Positions 21,280 to 27,646 of a stretch of DNA of 27,646 nucleotides are shown here, one piece after another. Under the pieces are notes generated by a model. That model had not been told where the DNA came from. It ran no database searches and saw only the letters and a program-made list of their open reading frames with translations. A program made the position numbers and the translations under genes. Source of the stretch: JBBRDU01 sp038203615 (GTDB lineage: Bacteria; Verrucomicrobiota; Verrucomicrobiia; Chthoniobacterales; UBA10450); NCBI GenBank assembly GCA_038203615.1, contig JBBRDU010000034.1, positions 1-27,646 on the forward strand, in the 5' to 3' direction. Numbering within the stretch: the first letter of the stretch is position 1; each line of letters opens with the position of its first letter.

Positions 21280-23766
21280 ATGAGAAACACTCTCCCGCCT
21301 GCCCCCTCCGCGAATCCGGCCATCGACGTCATGCTCGAGTCGCAGCGCGGCTTCAATCTGCGCGCCTTCTGGCACAGCTTTGTCGAGCGCATCTGGATCG
21401 TCGCCCTCTGTGTGATCGCCGGGCTTTTCATCGGACTCGGTTATCTCAGCCGCACCCCGAAGACTTACCAGTCGCACGCCGTCCTCGAAGTCGATTTCCA
21501 GGAGCCGACCATCGCCTCCACCGAAGACAACCCAATGCGGATGCGCTCGATGTTCCTGGCCAGTCAGGAAGCGTTGCGCACCATCGAACAAAATATGACC
21601 AACCGGCAGATGCTGGCTCGCGTCATTCGCGCGGAAGGCCTGGCCGACGACGGCGGCACCGCCATGCTCGGCATCTCGCTCAACGCGGACAAATCAAAGA
21701 ACACCTCGCCCGCCCCGAAGAGCTCGCCCGCGCGCACCCAACCGGACGCTGTCCAGGGCATGACCTTCACTCCCATGGAAGAGGCTTTGGCCGGCGCTCT
21801 CTCCGGCATGGTCAAGGCCAATATTCGCCGCGGCACTCGCCTCATCGATCTTTTCGTGACCAGCCGCGACCCCGTCATGGCGCAGCGCCTCGCCGAAGCG
21901 GTCGGCCGCGAGTTCATTCGCAATTCGATCGAGCGTCGCGCCACCTTTAGCCAGGAAAGCCTGCGCTACCTGGTCGAAGAAGAAGAGCGGCTCAAGGTCA
22001 ATCTGCAGAAGAGCGAATCGGCCGTCGCTGAATACAAGGCCAAGACGCCCGATGCCTTGCAGCTCGGCGGCGGCACCGTCTCGACCGGCTCACAAACAGG
22101 TTCCGGTGCCGGTGCCGGCGGATCCCGCGGCGGCATCGTGGAAGACAAGTTGCAGGATCTTAATAATAAGATGACCGCGGCCAAAGCCGATCGGCTCCGG
22201 CTGGAAGGTGAGATGCAACAGATCCAGGAAGCGGGAAAAAACATGGAGGCTTTGCTCTCCGTCCCCAGCATCGCCTCCTCCGTGTTGGTCAACGAACGGC
22301 GGCGCACCGTGACCGATTTCGAGGCGAACATTGCCACCCTCGCCCTTCGCTACAAAGACAGACACCCGAAAATGATGTCCGCGAAAACCGGCTTGAAAGA
22401 AGCCAAGGATTCGCTGCAACGCGCGGTCATGTCGCAGCCGGAGATTTTGAAGAACGCCATCGAACAGGCCAAGGCCACCGAAGCGAATTTACAGACCTCC
22501 ATTCAGGAGCAGCAAGGCGCGGTCGTGGCGCTCAACCGCGCCGCCATCGGTTACCAGGAACTGGCGCGCCAGGCCGAGACCGATCGTTCCCTCTATGAAA
22601 GCGTGCTACGCCAGATCAAGGCGATCGATTTGACCAAAGATGTGAAGGCCAACGCGGTCAGCGTGGCCGAACAACCCACCGTCCCGCGGCAGCCGGTTAG
22701 CCCGATCCCTTCCAAGGCCATCATCTTCGGCTTGTTAGGCGGTCTGGCCGTGGGTCTCGCTTTTGTCTTCGGCGCGGACGCCCTCGATCGCTCGGTCAAA
22801 ACGGTCGATCAAGCCGAAGCCACCCTTGGTTTGCCCGTGCTCGCCGCCATTCCGGAAACAAAAGGAACGGAAACGAAAACCGACAAGAAAACCGGCAAAG
22901 GCGACGCCGCCAATTACCGTTTGGTCGACGAAGCGCCGGCCGGTCCCATTGCCGAGAGTTTCCGCAACCTGCGCGCCGCTCTTTCCCTGCTCGGCCCGGA
23001 AGCGGATCGCAAGGTTTTTCTCTTTACCAGCGCTCTGCCTAACGAAGGCAAGAGTTTCACCAGTGTGAACTATGCCCTGGCCCTCGCGCAACAGGGCCAC
23101 CGCGTCCTGCTCGTGGACGGCGATCTCCGGCGCCCCAGTATTCACAAGGTTTTCAAGAATGTTCTCAACGATAAATACAACGAAGCGCCCGGTCTGGTCG
23201 ATTACCTGGTCGGCTCGGTCGAACTGAAGGATGCCGTCCGTCTCGTTGCCACAGTCGAACCGGAAACGGTGGGCGCGGCCCGGTTCCGCGAAGGGAAACC
23301 TCAGCGGACGGGCCAGCTTTACATCCTGGCCGGCGGTCAGCGCGCCCCGAACCCGGCCGAACTCTTAAGCGACAATTGTTTCAGGGGCCTCACCGCCGAA
23401 GCGCGTTCTTTCTTTGATCGCGTCGTCGTCGATAGCGCGCCCATCCTGGCCGTGAGTGACACGCTCCTCATGGTCCCACACGTGCAAACCACCTGCATTG
23501 TCGTGCGCGCCGCCAAAACCCCGCGCAACGCCGTCAACCGCGCATTGACGCTTCTTGCTGCGACGCAGGTTCGTCCAGCTGGCGTTGTCCTCAATCGCCT
23601 GCCGCGGCGCCGCGGCGCAGGTTACTACTACTATTATGCGTCGCACGGCTACGGCGACGGCGAGGTCTACGGCGACCGAGGCGGCCAGAGCGGCCGCAGC
23701 CGCCGCAAAGATCGAGACGCCGAGGCGGCCAGCGCGCCGTCGGACAACGGCACGGACGCGGCGTAG
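21280..23766 (+). CDS. Wzc-type chain-length protein and BY-kinase
   Basis: An 828-aa inner-membrane polysaccharide co-polymerase with a bacterial tyrosine autokinase. Order: first membrane segment IWIVALCVIAGLFIGLGYL (about 38-56), periplasmic Wzz region with long coiled coils (about 225-440) interrupted by a Gly-rich insert, the PRQPVSPIP motif and second membrane segment IIFGLLGGLAVGLAFVFG (about 487-504), then the cytoplasmic kinase: Walker A LPNEGKS (about 586-592), Walker A' LLVDGDLRRP (610-619), Walker B VVVDSAP (715-721). The C-terminal tyrosine cluster has five adjacent Tyr (782-786) plus Tyr791 and Tyr797, as expected for autophosphorylation. Together with the Wza-type protein it would control length and export. 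ATG 21280. Confidence 0.95.
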   Translation: MRNTLPPAPSANPAIDVMLESQRGFNLRAFWHSFVERIWIVALCVIAGLFIGLGYLSRTPKTYQSHAVLEVDFQEPTIASTEDNPMRMRSMFLASQEALRTIEQNMTNRQMLARVIRAEGLADDGGTAMLGISLNADKSKNTSPAPKSSPARTQPDAVQGMTFTPMEEALAGALSGMVKANIRRGTRLIDLFVTSRDPVMAQRLAEAVGREFIRNSIERRATFSQESLRYLVEEEERLKVNLQKSESAVAEYKAKTPDALQLGGGTVSTGSQTGSGAGAGGSRGGIVEDKLQDLNNKMTAAKADRLRLEGEMQQIQEAGKNMEALLSVPSIASSVLVNERRRTVTDFEANIATLALRYKDRHPKMMSAKTGLKEAKDSLQRAVMSQPEILKNAIEQAKATEANLQTSIQEQQGAVVALNRAAIGYQELARQAETDRSLYESVLRQIKAIDLTKDVKANAVSVAEQPTVPRQPVSPIPSKAIIFGLLGGLAVGLAFVFGADALDRSVKTVDQAEATLGLPVLAAIPETKGTETKTDKKTGKGDAANYRLVDEAPAGPIAESFRNLRAALSLLGPEADRKVFLFTSALPNEGKSFTSVNYALALAQQGHRVLLVDGDLRRPSIHKVFKNVLNDKYNEAPGLVDYLVGSVELKDAVRLVATVEPETVGAARFREGKPQRTGQLYILAGGQRAPNPAELLSDNCFRGLTAEARSFFDRVVVDSAPILAVSDTLLMVPHVQTTCIVVRAAKTPRNAVNRALTLLAATQVRPAGVVLNRLPRRRGAGYYYYYASHGYGDGEVYGDRGGQSGRSRRKDRDAEAASAPSDNGTDAA

Positions 23767-23903
23767 CCGCGCCGCCAGAGGTCAGGCTTCAGGGGACAGC
23801 AGTCAGTAGTCGAATCGAACTTCAGAAATCACCTCAGCGGTCACACACCGGCGCATTGCTATAAGCTCGCAGCCTTTCAGACGGGACGGCAGATTTGGAA
23901 ATA

Positions 23904-24293
23904 ATGTCTGAGAACATTCGAATCGAATCAGCCAAGGACCTCCGCGTCTATAAACTCGCCTACGAGATGGCCATGGAAATCTTCCATCTCACGAAGAACT
24001 TTCCTGGGGAAGAAAAATTTGCGCTGACCAGCCAGATTCGTCGGTCATCGCGATCAACTTGCCTAAACTTGCGCGAGGCCTGGGCGAAGCGGCGCTATGA
24101 AGCGCGTTTCACGAGCAAGCTGACGGATTGCGACGGTGAAAACGCGGAGACTAAGTCATCCATCGATTTCGCTCGAGATTGCGGGTACATCGAAACGACG
24201 CAGCACAAACTCCTGATTAGCAAATGCCAGGAGATCGGCAAAATGCTCGGCGGGATGATGAAGAAGGCCAGCTCATTCGCACCGATCGACTGA
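23904..24293 (+). CDS. Four-helix-bundle (S23 / 23S rRNA intervening-type) protein
   Basis: A 129-aa member of the four-helix-bundle family first seen encoded in 23S rRNA intervening sequences. Signatures: DLRVYKLAYEMAMEIFHLTKNFPGEEKFALTSQIRRSSRS, SCLNLREAWAK-like second helix, and a C-terminal ISKCQEIGKMLGGMMKK. The molecular role is not established; free-standing copies are common and often lie near polysaccharide genes. ATG 23904 with GGA 5 nt upstream is chosen over a TTG at 23895. Both flanks contain the 'GTCAG/CAGTAGTC' repeat words, so it may have moved as a unit. Confidence 0.88.
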   Translation: MSENIRIESAKDLRVYKLAYEMAMEIFHLTKNFPGEEKFALTSQIRRSSRSTCLNLREAWAKRRYEARFTSKLTDCDGENAETKSSIDFARDCGYIETTQHKLLISKCQEIGKMLGGMMKKASSFAPID

Positions 24294-24363
24294 TCTCTCC
24301 CCGACTGATATCCTCTGTCCTCTGACTGCTGACTACTGGGACGCCGCAAAGCCGCGCCCTCAG

Positions 24364-24406
24364 CGGCCTTTGCCGAATAACATCGTGTGCACGGTTTTAA
24401 GTACAA
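24364..24406 (-). repeat. Orphan copy of the sugar transferase gene 3' end
   Basis: 43 nt identical to 24563-24605, the last coding bases of the sugar transferase gene. On the minus strand it reads the final residues ending TMLFGKGR, then CGC TGA; the functional gene ends CGA TAG. Both copies therefore end in Arg-stop. Confidence 0.9.
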
Positions 24407-24562
24407 CACGCGTGAGTCGGGACTCACGCGGGTAGGCGGTGAGGCAGCAAGGGTAGCTGGCGCGAGCGCGGGCGCGCGAGTGACCAATCAACAGGATGCA
24501 AACTTCCACGACTCCGCTCTACCGAAAATCCGACGCGAAGCCCCAGCGCTAACCGTGCCTAT
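24407..24562. other. 156-nt segment between the two 43-nt copies
   Basis: Noncoding apart from the gene's own last bases (24559-24562). It opens with a perfect palindrome CGCGTGAGTC-GG-GACTCACGCG (24409-24430) and a GCGC-rich stretch. The structure is that of a small insertion which duplicated, or brought along, 43 nt of the gene's end. Confidence 0.7.
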
Positions 24563-26037
24563 CGGCCTTTGCCGAATAACATCGTGTGCACGGTTTTAAG
24601 TACAATCATCGCATCCAGCATGAGCGAATAATGCCGGATGTAATAGAGATCGTACTTCAGTTTCTCCACCGCATCTTCATCGCTCTCCCCATAGGGATAA
24701 TTCACCTGGGCCCAGCCCGTGATCCCCGGTTTCACCAGGTGCCGGAAATGATAGAACGGAATCTTCCTGGTGTAGCGCTCGGCGCATTCCACCCATTCCG
24801 CGCGCGGCCCGATCAGGCTCAATTCGCCCCGCAACACGTTCCATAGCTGCGGCAGCTCATCGAGCCGAAACTTGCGCAGCCAGCGCCCCAGCCGGGAAAT
24901 GCGTGGATCGTTCGCGCGTGTATAAATATCAACCTCGGCGTCGGCTTCTTCGCTCTTCATCGTGCGAAATTTGTAGAACGTAAACACGGTATCATCCCGT
25001 CCCACCCGCGGCTGTCTGAAAATAACCGGGCGCCCGCCCGTGACCAGGAGCAGCAAGCCAATCATCAGCATGAAGGGAAGCAGCACGACCAAACCAATGA
25101 CCGACGCGATCACGTCGAAGAGTCGTTTCAAATAATGATAGGGCGACGTGCGCGAAAGCTGGAACCCCGCTTGCAAGGGCCAGAACGGATCGATCGAATC
25201 CATCGGCACATGTCGCCAGTGCGCTTCGTAAAAGGATTCCAGGGTATACACGCGGGTTCTCTGGAACTGCGCGCGGATCAATCGATCGAGCAGCTCCGGC
25301 GAGATCCGCTCCATGTTCTCCGCCAGGATGATCCCGCTGTAGCGCTTGGCCGCATGGCTCAGCTTCGACGCGAGGTCTCCTTCGATCAGCGGCGTCCCCG
25401 GGCCGGCGATGCGTTGCCCCACGCGAGCCTGATCCAGGTCCACAAACTCCAAGCGCTGACGATTGGCCGATGATCGGTAGGTCAGGAAAAATTTGGAAGC
25501 GATCTCTCCGGCGCCGATGACAAGAAAAGCGCGATTGGCCGAAACTTCGGCCACCTTCCGTCCCATGGCGCGCCGATAAAGCAACGAGATGGGAGTGAAC
25601 ACAATAAAACTGGCGAGCACCACGCTGCGGCTCGGCTTCATCGAATGATCGAAGGTGGCGGCCGCGTAAAGAATCAGCGCGCTCACCGCCAGTGCGGCCA
25701 GCATGGCAATGATGTGCTCGGCCGTATAGGTCAGGGCCCGCATCTCCACCCGCGAACTGTAACCGCCGATGATGAACAAGGCCTGCACGACCACGGCCAG
25801 CTGAATCAGATCGATGACCACAAACTCAAAACCGCTCGAAAAAAGAGCGTCATGCCGCAGATAGCCGAGGAGGCCGTAAAGCCCGAGCCAGCAAACAACG
25901 TCGCAGACAAAGAAAAAAAGAGCCGGGGCCCACTCCTGCTCGGCTAACCCCTTGACCGCGCTGCCGCGTTTCGACGTTTCCGGGGCGGCCTGCAGTTCCT
26001 CCGTGGGCGAATGCTCGGAGAGAAGTGTCGTATGCAT
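24559..26037 (-). CDS. Initiating sugar-phosphate transferase (WbaP/WcaJ type)
   Basis: Polyprenyl-phosphate hexose-1-phosphate transferase that starts repeat-unit synthesis by moving a sugar phosphate from a UDP-sugar to undecaprenyl phosphate. The 492-aa product has four N-terminal membrane segments (about 35-160), a degenerate nucleotide-binding-like domain (FLVIGAGEIASKFF), a reentrant helix segment (KRLFDVIASVIGLVVLLPFMLMIGLLLLV) and the catalytic bacterial sugar transferase domain: FRQPRVGRDD, YKFRTM, DELPQLWNVLRGELSLIGPR, KPGITGWAQV. ATG 26037 (MHTTLLSEHS) with AGGG about 10 nt upstream is preferred over a TTG at 26070. It faces the other export genes. Its 3' end has been duplicated. 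Confidence 0.95.
   Translation of the reverse strand: MHTTLLSEHSPTEELQAAPETSKRGSAVKGLAEQEWAPALFFFVCDVVCWLGLYGLLGYLRHDALFSSGFEFVVIDLIQLAVVVQALFIIGGYSSRVEMRALTYTAEHIIAMLAALAVSALILYAAATFDHSMKPSRSVVLASFIVFTPISLLYRRAMGRKVAEVSANRAFLVIGAGEIASKFFLTYRSSANRQRLEFVDLDQARVGQRIAGPGTPLIEGDLASKLSHAAKRYSGIILAENMERISPELLDRLIRAQFQRTRVYTLESFYEAHWRHVPMDSIDPFWPLQAGFQLSRTSPYHYLKRLFDVIASVIGLVVLLPFMLMIGLLLLVTGGRPVIFRQPRVGRDDTVFTFYKFRTMKSEEADAEVDIYTRANDPRISRLGRWLRKFRLDELPQLWNVLRGELSLIGPRAEWVECAERYTRKIPFYHFRHLVKPGITGWAQVNYPYGESDEDAVEKLKYDLYYIRHYSLMLDAMIVLKTVHTMLFGKGR
24563..24605 (-). repeat. Sugar transferase 3' end, in-gene copy of 43-nt repeat
   Basis: Exact copy of 24364-24406, here forming the last codons before the stop of the functional gene. 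Confidence 0.9.
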
Positions 26038-26074
26038 CTGGGCGGCCCTATATCCTAACGCAAGGCGCAAGCCA

Positions 26075-26104
26075 CCGGAACTGATTTCTTAAAATCAGTT
26101 CCGG
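26075..26104. repeat. Perfect 13-bp hairpin in a divergent intergenic region
   Basis: CCGGAACTGATTT - CTTA - AAATCAGTTCCGG. It lies 38 nt upstream of the sugar transferase start, where no gene ends on either strand, so it is not a terminator of a visible gene; it could be a leader hairpin or an operator. Confidence 0.7.
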
Positions 26105-26190
26105 GCCAGAGGTCAGACGCCAGTTAGCGCTCGGAAAACGGAAACGCTGAAATAGGATGGAGACGGCGCAGCAGGCAGACAAATGTCAGT

Positions 26191-26224
26191 GGTGGAACGG
26201 CCGCTTCGAGGACGTTGCTAAAAG
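26191..26224 (+). repeat. Dispersed repeat, second family
   Basis: Begins GGTGGAACGGCCGCTTCGAG and runs through GACGTTGCTAAAA; related to 12782-12812 and the reverse complement of 6641-6669. The 446-nt gap 26038-26483 has no gene and is otherwise repeats. Confidence 0.7.
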
Positions 26225-26278
26225 GGCAAGCGGCCAAGCCGCTCAACATCCTCTACCGGGACGTCCTATCCGCCTTCC

Positions 26279-26394
26279 GGAGAACGCACGGCAGGCCGCC
26301 TTGCGGCCGTTATCGGGTCCTGGCTGGGACCCGTATAGGGGAAGCTCAGAGCTGTTCGCCAACGGACAACCCCGCAGAGCGGGGCCAGCTTTCC
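26279..26394 (+). repeat. 116-bp direct repeat A, upstream of toxin-antitoxin pair
   Basis: Identical to 27036-27151 except for two bases. It is built from four small palindromes: GGCCGC-CTT-GCGGCC (26294-26308), GGGTCC-N6-GGACCC (26315-26332), AGCTC-A-GAGCT (26343-26353) and CCCCGC-AGA-GCGGGG (26370-26384). The two differences fall in the second palindrome. Confidence 0.9.
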
Positions 26395-26483
26395 TCGTGA
26401 TAACCATTAACGATTAACTAATCCGCCGAAGGACGGATTGATTCGCTCGCTGCCGTTTACGAGAGGACAAAAAGGGAATATGA

Positions 26484-26702
26484 TTGGATATGAATGCAAG
26501 TGACGTGATCACGATGGATCCCGAAATTCTCGGGGGCACACCCGTGTTTAAGGGCACCCGTGTTCCGGTAAAAAGTCTTTTCGAATATTTAGAGAAAGAC
26601 TACAGCCTCGAAGAGTTCATCGAGTGTTTCCCGTCGGTGACGCATGAAATGGCGTGCGAGGTCCTGGAGCGATCGGAATCGGCGCTGCGTGCGTCTGCAT
26701 GA
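26484..26702 (+). CDS. DUF433 antitoxin
   Basis: A 72-aa protein of the DUF433 (VapB-like antitoxin, winged-helix-like) family: MDPEILGGTPVFKGTRVPVKSLFEYLEKDYSLEEFIECFP is the full family signature. Such proteins are paired with DUF5615 PIN-like toxins and are presumed to bind them and autoregulate the operon. The TTG at 26484 has AAGGGA 6 nt upstream; an in-frame ATG at 26490 lacks such spacing, so the TTG is slightly preferred. The stop overlaps the next start (ATGA), indicating a coupled operon. Confidence 0.9.
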   Translation: MDMNASDVITMDPEILGGTPVFKGTRVPVKSLFEYLEKDYSLEEFIECFPSVTHEMACEVLERSESALRASA

Positions 26703-27016
26703 GAATCCTACTGGACGAATCCGTCCCCTCGCCTTTGCGGCTGCTGCTCCCGGAGCACGAATGCATCAGTGTCCAGCAACGCGGATGGAAAGGTAGCAAA
26801 AATGGCGACCTATTGCGGTTGGCTGCGGCAGAGTTCGATCTTTTCCTCACTTCCGACCAGGGCATTCTCTACCAGCAAAACCTTGCCTCAGTCCGCATCG
26901 CCATCTTACAAATTTCCACGAACGACGTTGGCCGCATTCGGACCGCAGCGGCCGCGCTTCAGTCAGCTGTAGCCGCAACCAAGCCGAACCAGTTCCAGGA
27001 GCTCGTCATTCCCTAA
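26699..27016 (+). CDS. DUF5615 PIN-like toxin
   Basis: A 105-aa PIN-like protein, the usual partner of DUF433. Visible features: RILLDESVP (first acidic residues of the PIN fold), QQRGWKGSKNGDLLRLAAAEFDLFLTSDQGI with the conserved N/D-LL and TSDQ motif, and a final strand RIAILQIST. It probably acts as an RNase toxin neutralised by the upstream protein; activity in this group is mostly inferred from homology. The ATG at 26699 overlaps the antitoxin stop. The pair is bracketed by 116-bp direct repeats. Confidence 0.9.
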   Translation: MRILLDESVPSPLRLLLPEHECISVQQRGWKGSKNGDLLRLAAAEFDLFLTSDQGILYQQNLASVRIAILQISTNDVGRIRTAAAALQSAVAATKPNQFQELVIP

Positions 27017-27035
27017 TCCATACCCCCCGGCGTAG

Positions 27036-27151
27036 GGAGAACGCACGGCAGGCCGCCTTGCGGCCGTTATCGGGGCCTGGCTAGGACCCGTATAGGGGAA
27101 GCTCAGAGCTGTTCGCCAACGGACAACCCCGCAGAGCGGGGCCAGCTTTCC
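27036..27151 (+). repeat. 116-bp direct repeat B, downstream of toxin-antitoxin pair
   Basis: Second copy of 26279-26394, beginning 20 nt after the toxin stop; 114 of 116 bases identical. Its hairpins could also act as a 3' end structure for the operon. Confidence 0.9.
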
Positions 27152-27190
27152 GCCCGCCGTTCACCATTCACTAAAAGGCCCTTCCTCTAC

Positions 27191-27290
27191 TTTCTACTTC
27201 GTCTTCCCCCGGGTCCCAAAAAATCGGGCTAATCTCACCACGGCGAGTCCGTCCCTTGGCGGACCTGTCTAGTTTCCCTTTCCCTCTTCC
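27191..27290 (-). repeat. Long dispersed repeat, copy 2
   Basis: Near identical to 18634-18727, including the REP-like unit (27233-27269). Further 'TTCTCCTTCCTAAATTCG' low-complexity DNA follows to about 27340. No gene in 27017-27359. Confidence 0.8.
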
Positions 27291-27359
27291 GCAATCCGCA
27301 ATCTCTTTTCTCCTTCCTAAATTCGACTTTCTCCTTAGAATACACGCTCCCAATAACCT

Positions 27360-27644
27360 TTAACGATTGACCAATAACTTCCCGACGATTTCACCAACAC
27401 GTTGACGAAATTGCGGAAACCCATACGCCGCAATCACGCCGGCCCTCAGCTCGGCTGACCACGGACCACTGACCACAGCCATCTGACCACCGACATCAGC
27501 CATCCGACCTCCGTCCCCCGTCGTCAGCTTTCCGATCGCGCTCATGATCGCATCCGCGATCGACGCGATCGAGTCCGGATCCACCAGCGTGCCCAGCTTC
27601 CCGCCCAGCACCGCTTCTACCGACGCGTCTTTGTTCCCCGCGAT
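27360..27644 (-). CDS. Glycosyltransferase GT4-type, C-terminal fragment (runs off window)
   Basis: Only the last 94 residues are in the window; the frame is open to the edge. It starts IAGNKDASVEAVLGGKLGTLVDPDSIASIADAI, matching the C-terminal half of GT4 glycosyltransferases (donor-binding region and 'G.LV.P.D...IA.AI'), and ends VIAAYGFPQFRQRVGEIVGKLL. Such enzymes add sugars to the lipid-linked repeat unit, fitting this locus. Between these parts lies an odd Gly/Met/Val stretch (GDGGRMADVGGQMAVVSG) encoded by low-complexity 'GTCAGTGGTC'-type repeat DNA (about 27451-27530), probably a tolerated insertion. Confidence 0.75.
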   Translation of the reverse strand: MAGNKDASVEAVLGGKLGTLVDPDSIASIADAIMSAIGKLTTGDGGRMADVGGQMAVVSGPWSAELRAGVIAAYGFPQFRQRVGEIVGKLLVNR

Positions 27645-27646
27645 CA

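Noticed and set aside
24364..24605. Truncated second sugar transferase gene
   Set aside because: Only the last 43 bases are duplicated, far too little for a pseudogene of a 492-aa protein; it fits a site duplication better.
26279..27151. CRISPR-like reading of the two direct repeats
   Set aside because: Only two 116-bp copies with a two-gene insert; no short regular spacers.

Overview
This is a bacterial chromosome fragment of high GC (roughly 60%), without phage or IS genes. The gene content and the style of its intergenic DNA (REP-like palindromes, short 'AACGTCCAACGCTCAA' and 'TTTCTACTTTCTAAATTC' repeats, repeats read through inside genes) suggest a soil-type Verrucomicrobiota, possibly the Chthoniobacterales. 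That assignment is an inference from style, not from a marker-gene comparison.

Layout. (1) 1-2833, minus strand: a translation/secretion operon ffh - rpsP - khpA-like - trmD, with no rimM in the usual slot. (2) 2996-5174: a secreted NodB-type polysaccharide deacetylase (minus) divergent from an N-acetylmuramoyl-L-alanine amidase lipoprotein (plus), i.e. cell-envelope functions. (3) 5171-11494: an MFS symporter (minus), full-length cobalamin-dependent methionine synthase metH (plus) behind a repeat-rich leader with an 18-bp palindrome, and a membrane fatty-acid desaturase (minus). (4) 11766-12673: tRNA-Pro(TGG), a GIY-YIG domain protein and a small exported protein. (5) 12837-15933, minus: three paralogous exported beta-solenoid-like proteins (ice-binding / choice-of-anchor-like) with tRNA-Glu(CTC) on the opposite strand between the first two. 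(6) 16125-27646: an exopolysaccharide/capsule locus: O-antigen-ligase-like protein with a C-terminal repeat domain, outer-membrane beta-barrel, short Wza-type export protein, Wzc-type BY-kinase/chain-length protein, a four-helix-bundle (S23) protein, an initiating sugar-phosphate transferase, a DUF433/DUF5615 toxin-antitoxin pair and the C-terminal end of a GT4-type glycosyltransferase.

How the parts relate. The initiating transferase would load the first sugar on undecaprenyl phosphate, glycosyltransferases would extend it, and the ligase/polymerase-like protein, Wzc, Wza and the beta-barrel would polymerise, control length and export the chain. No flippase is in view.

The most unusual structures are repeats rather than genes: a 43-bp exact duplication of the 3' end of the sugar transferase gene in which both copies keep a valid stop codon; a toxin-antitoxin pair bracketed by 116-bp direct repeats (2 mismatches) made of small hairpins; a dispersed repeat read in frame inside trmD; and several families of short palindromes filling nearly every gap. 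No CRISPR array, rRNA, integrase or transposase was seen.
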